Positions 50,801 to 62,237 of a stretch of DNA of 64,000 nucleotides are shown one piece after another. Position numbers and translations under genes: made by a program. The DNA comes from Membranipora membranacea (taxonomy: Eukaryota > Bryozoa > Gymnolaemata > Cheilostomatida > Membraniporidae): contig OU612075.1 in the NCBI GenBank assembly GCA_914767715.1, positions 9,238,001 to 9,302,000 of the forward strand, read 5' to 3'. Numbering within the stretch: position 1 is the first letter of the stretch; the number at the start of each line of letters is the position of its first letter. The notes beneath the pieces were generated by a model, which saw only the letters and a program-made list of their open reading frames with translations, had not been told where the DNA came from and searched no databases.

Positions 50801-52037
50801 TGTTGTTATTAATATTCTAATGGTGTTTCTGTATGGGAACACTGATACACAGCGCATAATTCAAACATAACAAACATTGCACGGATTTGTAGGCAAGCCT
50901 AACTAAGTCTTGATCAAAAAAGGATGATTCAAATCATATGTCTTATCACTTGCCACATCCCGGAGCATGGGCGGCCAAATCTTAGTGCCTTATCGACGAG
51001 GCTCTCTGTTTCCAGGCAGGTCGAAGCACATCTAGGGGCCAACCAATGCACGAGTAGGTGATTGACCGCAGTGGGATTCGTACCCTAGACCTTCAATTAA
51101 CATGTGCATGCTGAAGTCCGGCGCTCTAATCAACTGAGCCACCTCATACTCTTCCCAAAAGAGATGATTCTAGGATTGCTTTCAGAACAATGTAACTAAC
51201 TCATAATCCAAAAAAATGAATGATAGCTTTGAGTTTAAACTGGTGCCAATATCACATTCCAATCAAGATTATCCCTAATTACATAGGCAATAATCTTGAG
51301 GATTGATTGAAATGATGGTGTTTCTCTAATTCTGCTTCCAAAAATTAAATCGAAAAGGTAGCTTGTGCATTCCCATATCAAGCCACAAGCATCGATTAAA
51401 ATTTTTAGCTCAGACTGAACTTTTGTTAGAGAGTGCTTACTTTTGAGTAACCTCTATCCTCCTCCTCCTCCCATTTATGATAGAGTGCAAGGTCATCGCT
51501 AAGCTAATATTATTGGATTTGATACCCCTTCAGTCAACTGCTGCCGGGTTTTGTTGGGCAGTCATGTCTGCAATGTCGATCTTGAGTAGTCCTAATTCAT
51601 GGCCATTGAGGCAACATGGACACCTTGTCAAGTTGGGTGACAGGAATAATATTGCACAATAGAGCATGTTAACAATGAGAGTGTTGAGTGTTTGCAGTAG
51701 CTACTGTTACCTTATATTATTGGTTCAGCTCTATTTATCCTAACAGTCAATGGAATAAATTCTATAGCAATTTGGGAATATAACTCTTCCAAACAAAACC
51801 TAGTTCGTCACGAACAAAATCTGTAGTGCTGGTACATACCAGCCAACTTTTATGGATGAGCAACACCAAGCATGATACCAAAAATATTTAACAGCAACAG
51901 CCTCTTGCCCGGGCCCCGATTGAAAGTTCTAGCGATAAAAGAAAACATTAAGTTCCAATTGTTAAAAAAAAAAAAAATTTCAAACCTCCCAAGGGGTGCT
52001 CACTTGAGCACCCTGAGCACCCCTTCTGACGCCCATG
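47829..52037. mobile_element. 4.2-kb foldback DNA transposon with long inverted arms and 8-bp target duplication
   Basis: It begins CATGGGCGTCAGAA and ends with the exact inverse, TTCTGACGCCCATG. It is flanked on both sides by CTCCTGCA (47821-47828 and 52038-52045), an 8-bp target duplication typical of hAT-type insertion. The arms pair in inverted order over more than 1 kb: 47955-48200 with 51570-51840, 48840-49010 with about 50440-50600, and 49070-49420 with about 50060-50420. The right arm also holds a second, direct copy of its inner block (about 50660-50880 and 51170-51340, the latter against 50210-50390). A tRNA-like segment sits at about 51060-51150. I find no transposase frame. It lies between TNF copies 1 and 2. 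Confidence 0.85.
51060..51150 (-). repeat. tRNA-derived (SINE-like) segment inside the foldback element
   Basis: The minus strand has a box A-like TGGCTCAGTTGATTAGAGCG and a box B-like GGGTACGAATCCC, about 45 bases apart. Acceptor-stem halves do not pair, so it is not an intact tRNA gene. It most likely comes from a tRNA-derived SINE that inserted into the element's right arm. Confidence 0.6.
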
Positions 52038-52418
52038 CTCCTGCATACACTTTATTGCTCTCGGTTTAGGCCATAGAATTTTATTATATATTCTATGGTT
52101 TAGGCAGAACTAGTTTGCAAGGGGAGGGTAGAAACCAAGTAGGGTAAGTGTGCTATGGTATCTGGGTTGATTCAACCTTTTGCGGGACTAGAGATTTAAT
52201 GTTTTATGACCTTGTTACTTGTAGACGACAGACGTGTTCACTTTTCATTTAGTTTTGCCACCTTTCAGACATCACTTTTACAAGGAACTAGTTAATAACC
52301 AGCTCGAGGCAATCAAAGGTTCACTGAAATATGAGGAAATAAACTTAGTCTCAGGGATAAATACAAAACCGAGGTCAATGATTTCCCCTGAGTCATGGAA
52401 TGAAATGAAACTTCTATT

Positions 52419-52424
52419 TATAAA
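52419..52424 (+). promoter_or_regulatory. TATA box of TNF ligand copy 2
   Basis: TATAAA sits 216 bp upstream of the ATG, inside the block shared with copy 1 (gagtcatggaatgaaatgaa upstream; gtcagtttcag, gagaaacaacggcttgcagc downstream). Spacing to the start codon differs by only about 23 bp between the two copies. Confidence 0.65.
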
Positions 52425-52634
52425 GCTGCTTCAGCCTAAGTCAGTTTCAGTTCTAAGCAGGATATCACAGAGAAACAACGGCTTGCAGCAGTGGAAAGTT
52501 ACAAGTCTATCAGCCTTTGGACAAGGACAATAAATAGCTCAAAGTGGGACCACTTATCGAAGATCAACTCTTACTGTATATTCAAGAAAATAACAACTGG
52601 TAAAGTAAAGTAAAGTTTGTCTTAAAAACTAAAG

Positions 52635-55600
52635 ATGGTTTATGAGCAGTTTGGATCACAACAAGCTTTGCTCCCTACAGAAAAGCAAAAATGTAAGCCT
52701 GCGGAACTGACGAATGGATCAGAGACTACGAAGGACTGGAATAGCAAAGAGAGGAGAGAACTTCGATTTACTCTCAGGGTGTGCTATGTTACTCTGATAG
52801 GACTCCTGCTGATGCTGATCGCTATCATTGTCGTTGCTTCTTTCTACATCAGCCACCTACAAAAACGCGACCAAGATCTACAGACTCAAGCACAAGATCT
52901 AGCTGCAAAATTTCGCAGCTTAGAGACGCATCTGGAAAGACTTAATGAGAGGGTGAGAATATGCTATTTTCACAGTGATCTTGTGCACTTTTGCAAAAAT
53001 TGACTTCTCATGTGAATTTCTCAGCAACCGGTACTCCAATTCCCATTCTGTTTTTTTCATAATACACGGAGTACCAAAGACTTTCGTAGCATTGCGAGAA
53101 GCCCCATAAAAATTTAACTAATTAGGATTAATTAAAAAATATGACTGCAGATATAAAATGGACATCATTTGTGAAAGAGCTAGGGGAAAAAAATCTTCAG
53201 GAATTTGTTTGTTATAATCTATCTCATGATACAATCAATGTGCTTGTTGATCGGATTAAGCATGACATAAATAATCCACTGTTAATCCCCGCGACAGCAC
53301 CTTAATCAGCTGCCTGTATATCCATGCTGTGTCAGTTTGAGGAAGACAAATTTAACTCAGCTTCAGCAGACACAGCTGAACTTTATGGCAAAAACAACTA
53401 TGAATCTCTACCTGTCTTAGAACAAGAGTAAATCAGAGATTAGCAAGGATTAATAAATCTTGAGTAAAAGTGGCCTCAGCTCATTTTGCATTAAATGAGG
53501 GACGATTTAATGACAACCTTTAATTCTATTTAAATGAGATTTCAGGTAATACAATTCACTGCATCAGCTTCTGATCCCAGCAACGGGCATCCACAATGAA
53601 TTGAATAGAGATGATGATTCACTCTCTATTCATATCGGTGCAAAATTTAGTAAAACCTCCATATTTTTATTTACATATTATTAAGAATGAATGAAAGAGC
53701 CTAGGTATTATGTAACTTTAGGTGCAGAGTGTGCTTCTCTTGATCAGTGACAAGTATTTACAATCTTTGGCTTGATGGTAAAGATTTACAATTCATCTAA
53801 CTATTGCTGGGTAGGTTTTGATCAGATTGAAAAGTGTGCCGACATGCACAAGATCACTGTGTTGGATCTTGAGAATATGCTAAGATACAAACTTTTTGAC
53901 CGAATTTGACTTTTCAAGTTTCAAGTATCATTGGGAAATTCTTTGAACACTATTTTCAATGATCTGCAGCAGTTTGTCTCTTGCGTAATAGATCAACAAC
54001 ATGATCAGAATGAATATGGTTTTATCAAGGAAGTGAGCAATTTGAGTGCAAGACATCACTTTAAATTTCCCCATCTTATTTGGCAGTGCACATTGTGAAG
54101 CAATTCAGTCCCTAACTTTTTTTAACGTTTAGCATTGCAAAATATCTCTTTGAAAACTTAGGCTTGGCTTCTTTCCAAAATATATGTTAAGCTGTTAAGC
54201 CTGTTTAGGTTGTTAAGACAGGCTAGTCAATATTATGCAGTTGTACTGCCATTGCAGACATTCTTTTTGATGCCATGTGTGAAAAGCATATTAAATTCAG
54301 CGTTTTAGTTTGTTTAGGTGACTACTGAAAGACAGTAACTTTATGATGTTTGATTTTGGATCGATTATATTTTTTAACCCCTGGAACATTGTTTACAGAG
54401 TAAACTACAAAAGGAAAGTAACACTAATGAAGCAACCAACACAAAGCGATATGACACTTCAATACGTGGTACTGCGGCGTTGGCAGAGCAGATTATTACA
54501 GTTGAGGATACCTACAGAGCTAAACGAAGTGCTGATTGTAGCGCCTATGACAAAGACAGTCACGGTAAGAGGAAGAAGTTGTCTGCTCACAGCCAATGTG
54601 TTTTCTCAGATTGGATTGGCTGTCCACAGAGTTTACCAATGTGTTTGCACTGATCTGATTGGCTGCTAGGTGACGAGGCCCAACCTACAGTCACTCTAAG
54701 CACTTTTTATTCCTTGGTCTAAGCCCACACAACACAGGGGGGGTGAGATAGTATGCCCCAAGGTAGAAGTCAAATGCATCAAGATGCAATCCATTAATGC
54801 CTGGCATACCTTGGCCCATCAAGGAAATCAAGCTAGCTGCTATCTGAATACTAATACTTTAGCATTTAATGTTACGCTATCGAGGTCATATACCAGGGGT
54901 GCCCAACCTATGGCTCATGAGCCACCTCGGCTCATTTTGGCTTTTTGGGTGGCTCATTTTAATATTTGCAATTTTCACGCGCTTTTTGGCGCGAATTTCA
55001 TGCGTTCAATTCATGCATGTACAATGTACATTAAATGTATGTATAGTGTATACAAGTTCATTGTACTGGGTGCCTGCATTATAATATGTGTGTAGAGTTG
55101 TCTTCTTGCAGACTTGCCAACCTACATTTTCCAAAATGCTTACAAAAATTTGCAAAATGCTTAAAATGCTTACAAAACTCCAGGGCGCCTTATATGACCA
55201 GAAATTGCCTCAAAAACTTTTTCGCGCTAGGCGCATAATCTTACACAATGACTTTGCTTTGGAATTTTTGCCAACACTTATACATGAATGAATATGATAC
55301 ATATATATCACTGACTGTTTCCATGTTGTCTACACGCGACGTGGTCAGCTCATTTGGTTTAATTGATTCTTGAAATGGCTCATGTGAGAGAAAAGGTTGG
55401 GCACCCCTGTCATATACCATAGGTGGACAAGAGTAATATCCTTAAGTGGGCCTAATATTCTTCCCATAATGATTAGACCTGTTAGCTAATTTTGGTTTTC
55501 CCATTCATTTGGACCATGTATTCTGAGGGAGGACAACTACAATATATCAGAATTTAATTTTTATTCGCATTTTAATTTCCTAGGCAAAGCTTTGTCTTTG

Positions 55601-58600
55601 ACTTATACCTTCGGATCACACTACATTTTATGAGTCCGAGAAAACGTCAGTGTGTAATTGTAATTGGGTAGCTACACCCTAGAACAAGTTTGTTCCCTTT
55701 GTGGTGACTGAGTAATATTTCAAAGGTCGTTTTTCTGGCGCAGCACCTGGATACACAGCATTTTAAATGTCCCTCGGCATTCTTGCTGTATCTACACCTT
55801 GGACGTTATGACTTATCATCAATCTAAAGTATTTTTATTTGCTCACTTTTAGGTATTGGCGAACGTAACATTGCATATGTATCTATAAGCATAGAGTCAC
55901 TGAATGAAATGATCAGCACTACAGATACAGGTAAGTGATATTTCTTGCGCTCTTCGTTAAAACTTGATGAACTAAATATACACCTCCAGCTCTTATGTTT
56001 TCGTTTTGTAACCAAAGTTTCGCCCAAAGACAATTACCCATGCCATCAATTCTTAAATATTGATAACCAAATAGAACAACCCGTCGTGACAATAGCATTT
56101 TGTAACAATAATTCATTTACCTTTTTGTTTTATTTGTGCATGGTCCTATATTTCCAAGCGACTCAATCCACAAATGAATTAAATTTATACTTTATTTGAT
56201 AAAGTATTTAATTTAGTAAATTTAATAAAGTATTAAAAAAAGAAGCTAAATATGTATATATATATCCTTTTATCTGTCTGGGTGCGCAAAAAAAAAACAA
56301 TTTTGTTTCAGCCTGTTTAGATTTCAAGGTAAGGCAGTTTTGATTTAATTCTTACTCCACTCATTAAATCTTTGTCTTTCCCAATGGATAAGAAAATGTT
56401 TGGTCAAATCAAGTTTGCCAAACACAATATTCGAAAACTAACAACTAGGCAATGGATTTGTGATCACAAGGTCCTGGGTTCAACTGGTTCATGTGCCACT
56501 GTTTGTCTATTACTACTTGACTTGGCGCTAGCCGACCTGGAACAATTAATGGATGATAAGTTTGCCATATTACCTAGGAAAATAAAAAGACTCAGCATCG
56601 AGGCTTCTCTTGATGACTTAACGATCAATCGTGTTTTATTATAGGTCACTCAAATTACTTTACGGAATCTCGCCGACACTCACAAAATGTAAAGGGATGT
56701 GATGGTGGCCAACTGATGATCAAAGATGACAATACATACTGGTGGTGTAAACAGTCACACGCAAGGCAGAAAGACACTATGATGTTAGCAAGTAGGTTTG
56801 ATTAGATAAGGAGAGCACAACTTCTCGGCTCTTTGTACCCATGTTGATTCAAGCTGGAAGGGTGGGTTGTACCTCCCACCCTCCCTGATTCAAGAATCAT
56901 ATCAGTATCATACTGTAGAATCTTGACCTTTTGTAACTCTGAGCCTATCATGTACTATCATAAATGGCTAAATTTAGTTGTGGCAATTGTTACAAGAGAT
57001 CACGCTGAATCTGCTGTCGGTAACCGAAATGTTGGCATTTTTCCTAAATAATGCCAAAAACTTGCACATATAATAATATTTTGCATTTATTGTCAGCAAA
57101 ATTTCATCATCGCTAGTGGTTTTCATGTTCTGACAGAAACACTTCCAGTCGTCTGAGGACATAGGCTATGTCTCGAATAGTCCTGATAAGTGTTATTTTT
57201 GTTTACAGGAGGCAACCATAAGTTTAAATACTTCACCCCAGCTCCGTGGATGAACGAACCCTGCTATAATAGATTTGAGTTCAAGAATGGAGAGCTGATT
57301 GTCAAACAGCCGGGAATGTACATAGTACACACCAATGTAAGAATGCTTTCCTGCTGTTTATCTATCTAAGGATACAGACAGAGACAGTCGGCCTAAGTTA
57401 AACTATGGTTTGATTGCAGTTGCTTGTGTGCGAGTATTTAAAAGCAACATCGTTTAATTACTCTGTGTTATATCTTACTATGTCCACTGCATCAGGGAGC
57501 TGGTTTTACGTCGAGGGTACAACTCCAAAGCGCAGGCTCCTCTTCCCCTTCCACTCTCCCTGACTGCATGTACCACAGCAAACACTCCGTAACTCTTGTA
57601 ACATGTACGATAAAAAAACTTATAATTCTTGGTAAGGAGAATGCAATAAAAGAAAGACATGTTTTGAATCTTCTGCTGTTGTTTACAGATCCATTTCACA
57701 GATAAGAGCAGAGAGCCGGGTTATGGAGTGTACTATAAGAGGGGTGAGGGATCCGAGGAGGAGACTGAGTTAATAAGTAAATGTCAAGTATCAGCTACTG
57801 ATAAAGTGGGTTCTGGAATCTTCCCATGTCCAACTTGGCAGGTATGTCAAATTGATATATGTATATAATATATACTATTTTACATAGCAGACGGGCAAAC
57901 GGATGTTTTCCATAATGTGCCAAAGAACTTACAGTAAAGTTGGGGGGGAGGGAAGAGAAAAAATGATAACGTTTTGTGTTTCAAGAAAATTTGATGATTC
58001 AAGAATAATTCCATCAGTGATCTATAATCTACATCATCACCTCATCATTGGCTGTCCTTCGTATCCGAAGATGACTTCTTGTGAACCATGTCTCTCCATT
58101 GGCATCTGTTTCTGCTGAGGGATTGCCAACTACAAACAGGAATCTTTTTATCTTTGAGGTTTCTCCTCAACGTGTCCTTGAACCTCAGCCTGGGTCTGCC
58201 AATACCACGTACACCTTCTTTAAGCTGAGAGTACAGGATTTGTTTGGGTAGTCTGGAGTCATCCATCCTGTGTATAAGGTCAGCTCATCTCAAGTTTCTC
58301 TGCATTAGGAGTTCATACATGCTGGGTAGATTTGCTTGAGTAAGGTTGTCGGCATTTGAGATGAAGTCCCACCATTTGACATTAAGAATTTGTCGCAGGT
58401 GTCTCATCATATAGGTGTTGAGTTTATGTGCCTCCAGCTTGTACACTAGCCAAGCCTCCGCAATGTACAGAAGGGAAGAGAGGACAACTGCTCTGTATAC
58501 CGAGCACTTTGTTTTGAACGTAAGGTCCTTGTTGTACCAGACCTTTTCCTTCAGCCTGCCATACGAGGTTGTGGCGTTCGAAATCCTTGTGTTGAGCTCC

Positions 58601-58976
58601 TCATCCATCTTATTGTTGTTCACGACAGTAGATCCGAGGTACTTGAACTTATGAACACTGGCTAGCTGTTCGTTATTGATCTATATAGACTGACCTTCAT
58701 CATCACTCCCGGGGGCTGGTTGGTACAGCATCTCCGTTTTCTTATTACATCTTTAATCTGAAATATCCATTCCATTCTCTGATATATATATATATATATA
58801 TCAATAATCTACCATTTCTAAAACAATATTCAGCCAGATAATTTGTTGTGTAATGTATGGTGTTGCAGATGATTCCATTGAAAGCTGATGACAGGGTATA
58901 TATGACGATACCTGACTACAACTGGTTCACAATTGAGGAGGCTTTCCATCTGGCACTGGTAAAACTGAGTGATTGA
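52635..58976 (+). CDS. TNF-superfamily ligand, type II membrane protein (tandem copy 2)
   Basis: Paralogue of the gene at 39480, with seven exons in identical phases: 52635-52952, 54399-54564, 55853-55930, 56645-56791, 57209-57336, 57689-57841, 58869-58976; 365 aa. The N-terminus MVYEQFGSQQ is shared with copy 1. A transmembrane helix (about 50-72) leads to YISHLQ and a longer stalk with an inserted QDLQTQAQDLAA heptad tract. The furin-type site RAKR is at about 146-149. The TNF homology domain keeps FEFKNGELIVKQPGMYIVHT, GVYYKRGEGS, SKCQVS, FPCPTW, LKADDRVYM and FHLALVKL. The C-terminus is shorter, ending KLSD rather than KLNDWPGLQ. Exon 6 differs from copy 1 at a single synonymous base. Introns carry a hAT MITE, a SINE-like fragment and an antisense LINE remnant. 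Receptor and subfamily unknown. Confidence 0.9.
54894..55409. mobile_element. hAT-type MITE, 516 bp, perfect 8-bp target duplication
   Basis: It starts CAGGGGTGCCCAACCT and ends AGGTTGGGCACCCCTG-like, with TCATATAC directly repeated on both sides (54886-54893 and 55410-55417). The ends and the duplication length are those of hAT elements. There is no coding potential. It sits in intron 2 of TNF copy 2; no counterpart is present in copy 1. Confidence 0.93.
56405..56525 (+). repeat. possible tRNA-derived SINE fragment
   Basis: The sequence ggatttgtgatcacaaggtc followed by ctgggttcaact resembles the tRNA-like head of a SINE (box B-type GGTTCAA). It lies in intron 3 of TNF copy 2, within a chance open frame. 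Extent is uncertain. Confidence 0.35.
58030..58755 (-). pseudogene. antisense LINE remnant, reverse-transcriptase C-terminus with stop codons
   Basis: On the minus strand, reading leftwards from about 58740, the frame gives FKYLGSTVVNNNKMDEELN, ISNATTSYGRLKEKVWYN, SVYRAVVLSSLLYIAEAW and GRPRLRFKDTLRRNLKD, the typical end of an RTE/CR1-type polymerase ORF. It is interrupted by an in-frame stop at a conserved Trp position (NLR*ADLIHRM, near 58284) and by another near 58680. The 3' end, gatacgaaggacagccaatg, runs into a short TGATGATG-like tail, as in RTE elements. It is inserted antisense in intron 6 of TNF copy 2. Confidence 0.85.
58781..58802. repeat. TA dinucleotide microsatellite
   Basis: A short run of alternating T and A just beyond the LINE remnant, about 70 bp before the final exon of TNF copy 2. 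Confidence 0.8.
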
Positions 58977-59399
58977 CCTGGTTTACAATAAGACACCCAA
59001 CAAGGTCGGCTTCTCCCTCCCTGACAACACATATTTTCATCCTCACATAAATATTGTTAAACCAAAGAAAGAAGAGATTTAAACCGTATTATCCAGTATT
59101 TTATGGTAAATTTTGTTCGGTGATGACAACATTATTTTGCAAATACTAAACATGATTGATGGTGCGGTGCTATTGAGAGTTACGTTTTCACGACAAGAGA
59201 GGGGACAATCCAGACAATGAATAATTCTTCTTGCACTCTAACCAGGGAGTTACAACTCCTTGCTCTAACCAGGAAGGGTTTCCCAACCCCCCCCCCCCTG
59301 CTCCAACTATCTTATTGTATTTAATTCTTCATTCTTGATATTCTTAACTGTATTTTAATATTGTTCTTTAGTATTTTAGTATTTTTAGTAATATTGTAA

Positions 59400-59405
59400 A
59401 ATAAA
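59400..59405 (+). terminator. candidate polyadenylation signal of TNF copy 2
   Basis: AATAAA about 425 bp past the stop codon, in a context matching the signal of copy 1 at 44869. Confidence 0.45.
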
Positions 59406-59518
59406 CTTTTAAGTGCTGTCATACCATGCCCATTGACCATCACATTTCAGCATACTTGTCTAAAATTCTTATTCATTATTTTTTACTCAGTATCTTAACA
59501 GTAATTAATGTTTACAGT

Positions 59519-59933
59519 CAGTGGCGTATATTAGCACTCACGGCCCACTTATTTCCGTGAGTGGCTGAATAGCTGAGTGTGTAGAGCGTCCGCCTTATAA
59601 TCACTGTCAATAAGATTGTTGTGGGTTCGAATCCCATCCAGGTCAGCTTTTTTTCAAATGGGTGCTTTATAACTGGAGCATTTTTACCGTAATCTTCTAC
59701 TGCTATTGAGTTGTTTTCTGAAAGTATCCAACAGCTCAGTGAGCCATTGAAATAGCTCTCTGCTTGCACTATTTTGCTACCGATATGCAAAAATTTCCGT
59801 GGTGGGAGGGCGCTTAAGCGCCCCTCCCACACCCTCCCCGCCACGCCTACGGCGTGTGGATCAGGCTGCGCCCGATTATTATGCTCATCTCTGAAAAGTC
59901 AGTGAGTGAAATTTTTTAGAATATACGCCCCTG
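59519..59933. mobile_element. hAT-type MITE, 415 bp, with an internal tRNA-like segment and 8-bp target duplication
   Basis: The ends are CAGTGGCGTATATT and AATATACGCCCCTG, flanked by TTTACAGT on both sides (59511-59518 and 59934-59941). Inside, at about 59560-59645, lie a box A-like TAGCTGAGTGTGTAGAGCG and a perfect box B, GGGTTCGAATCCC, but the arms do not fold into a normal tRNA. A GC-rich palindrome (gagggcgcttaagcgcccct) follows, similar to one at about 47915-47930 in the foldback element. The paralogous site downstream of TNF copy 1 (near 44636) lacks the insertion. Confidence 0.88.
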
Positions 59934-60070
59934 TTTACAGTTATGTATCATTTCCTTGCTCTATGCAATGGCAAAGATTTCACATGTCTCTCTGTCAATA
60001 CATGTCCAAATGGTGATAATGCCAAAAGTGACTGCTTCAAGATCAAGATGAATGCTTTATTACTTGTATT
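59934..60070. repeat. 3' flank of TNF copy 2, paralogous to 44637-44815
   Basis: Both places share agttatgtatcatttccttg, ctctatgcaatg and, further on, gccaaaag, atgctttatta or an equivalent. This marks the right-hand end of the duplicated unit. It contains a short open frame in copy 1 (44639-44824) that is not conserved in copy 2, so it is not coding. Confidence 0.65.
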
Positions 60071-60239
60071 GATATTGTAGTAGAATGAATTATTATTTGT
60101 ATGTTTTGGTTAATTTTTATGCAGTTTATTTTGATCTCACTAAATACAAGATGTTCTGTCCAAAATTTGTGTAGAAATAGAACCGTGTAAAAGGTACAGG
60201 CATTTACTACAAATTTATTTTTAGCTGTTGAAGAACTAT

Positions 60240-60485
60240 TTTTGGGCTGTAATGCTATGCTTGCATTCCAACACAATCTGCCTTTTATATAATAACAATG
60301 TACATGTACTATGTAATAGCACGCTGGAATCCAGACACGATGTGCCTTTTGTATAAATTTACATGTATGTTGCATCATTGTAATACCGTACCGGAATTCC
60401 ATCACTAAGTGTTTTTGTATAAGACTTCATGTTTGCTGACTCATTTTTGGTTTTCCGTCACTTGGTGCCTTATCATATAAAAGTG
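60240..60485. repeat. diverged tandem repeat, about four units
   Basis: Units share a core of the form ggaattccatcacta, then gtgccttttgtataa and tacatgtat, at spacings of roughly 70-80 bp. Each unit differs considerably. No coding role is apparent. Confidence 0.5.
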
Positions 60486-61444
60486 GAGATATTTCCTTGT
60501 TGTGACATTCGCTTAGTAGAAGTTACACTGAACACATCCACATGTAATATTACTGCTGCTGTTACCTATTACACGGAATAATAAAGATACTATACTGGAT
60601 AACCTTCCGCTTGATCTAGCCTGTACTTACTTGTAGAATCACTACCAAGCAGTTAGACTTTACACCTTTGAAGACTTTTTGCTGTCACGGATAAATAGTA
60701 TTCTGTGGATTATTTGCTACTCTCATCTGCATTACTGAGCTCTTATCATCACTTCGGTCTGTCTCGTCAGTGATCGTGTACTCATCTCTTGTGCAAGTCT
60801 CGTGTGATATCGCATCAAGTTGATCACATTACTGTCACCTCTGGAAAATTATAAATAGGGTGACAATTTTTGGATTTGTTGAATACGGACAATCAATAGA
60901 AGAAATTGAGCAGTAATTATTGATACAACGATATCAAAGTCAAGACAAGTGGCATAGGTACGATTAGTGGACATTGACTCATTACACTAAAATCTTCCAC
61001 TTGTTGAAGTTGTCCCATCGATAAAATTGAGGAGACAACTTTGGTAGGCATTTAACACGACTACCATTAAAATAAGAATCCACTACAATAATATATTAAA
61101 TTCTGGCCAAAAATATTACACATACACATTCACAGCTTTGATATAAAATTTTACAACAATCATGAATTATCTGTTCCATAGAAGTTATAGTAGAAATTGT
61201 AAGACTATTTGTCAACACAATTTTAGTACATAAGATCTACCCATGGTGAGCAAGTCAATATGACTGATGGAATCCCACTTTGAGCAGAAAATACCACAAA
61301 AGTCTCTTAGTTAATACTATGTATTCATCACATTATATTCATCCAGAAATCCAAAGCTGACACTATAATCATCATTTCCAACTCGGGCACTAAAATGTAA
61401 ATGAAAAGAGCAAGGTATTTATATGTTTGTGAAGCAACCCAATC

Positions 61445-61700
61445 ATCTCAAGCGTGGTTCACATTGTCCCAGATGACATAAGGATGCCATCCCAGATGGT
61501 CCAAGTTTTATGTCCACATTGTAAAACTCATCCCAGACTAGCTAGTAGGTTTTCATCTGGGATAGTGCTGGGATAATGTTCACAATGTCTAGGATCGTCC
61601 CAGATGGTACCAGATCATCCCACTGTCGTGTTCACATAGTACCCAGATGTAAAATGAGTCTGGGTTCGTATGGGACAGTACCTGGAAAGTTTGACGCTGA
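61445..61700. mobile_element. MITE-like segment built of repeated 'tcccagatg' motifs
   Basis: The motif tcccagatg or its complement occurs at least six times in 250 bp, together with three forms of gttcacattgt/gttcacaatgt. The left and right halves are partly inverted. It is probably a small DNA element upstream of TNF copy 3; the ends are not resolved. Confidence 0.45.
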
Positions 61701-62237
61701 CAAACTTTCCAGTGACTGTTCCAGATTCAGCATGGTACATTGATTGCAACTTCGACTTCGTAAGTGCTATTGATTTGGTTTTTGGTTAGGGTGCTTGTGT
61801 AGGGTTTACCTACGGTTTTTCTTTGGTTCATCCTTGAAATTATTTTTGAAGTGTTTTAAAATGTATCACAGAGTAAAGCTTTACAGTGAGTTTACTTCAA
61901 TCCATGTGTATGACTCATTTTTTTCATTTTGTCATTTTGGGCTGCCTGCCAAAAAATGATATTCGGCACAAGTTGTTGGACACATGCCAAGTCCACAAGG
62001 AAAAAAAATTGTTTTGCCTTTGACTTAGTTGACTTTAGCTAGCATGAGGATATATGTATGTAATCAGTTTCATTTTGTAGGGAAGGTTTGTTTATGAAAT
62101 GTTGTCATTGCTAACATCAGGTCATTCTTGTTTGACGTTCGGAAAAGTTTGTTACATTATTTCATGCCTTCTGGACAGTAGATTAGAAGTAAACGAAATT
62201 AAAGTTATCGTTTGAGACAAGCAGCTGAAGTGGGGAT

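Noticed and set aside
56372-56644. Plus-strand 90-codon frame just before exon 4 of TNF copy 2
   Set aside because: It covers a SINE-like fragment and reads through the exon 4 acceptor in the wrong frame; copy 1 has no counterpart.
59560-59645. A genuine tRNA gene
   Set aside because: Box A- and box B-like motifs are present, but anticodon and acceptor stems do not pair, and the segment lies inside a bounded hAT-type element.
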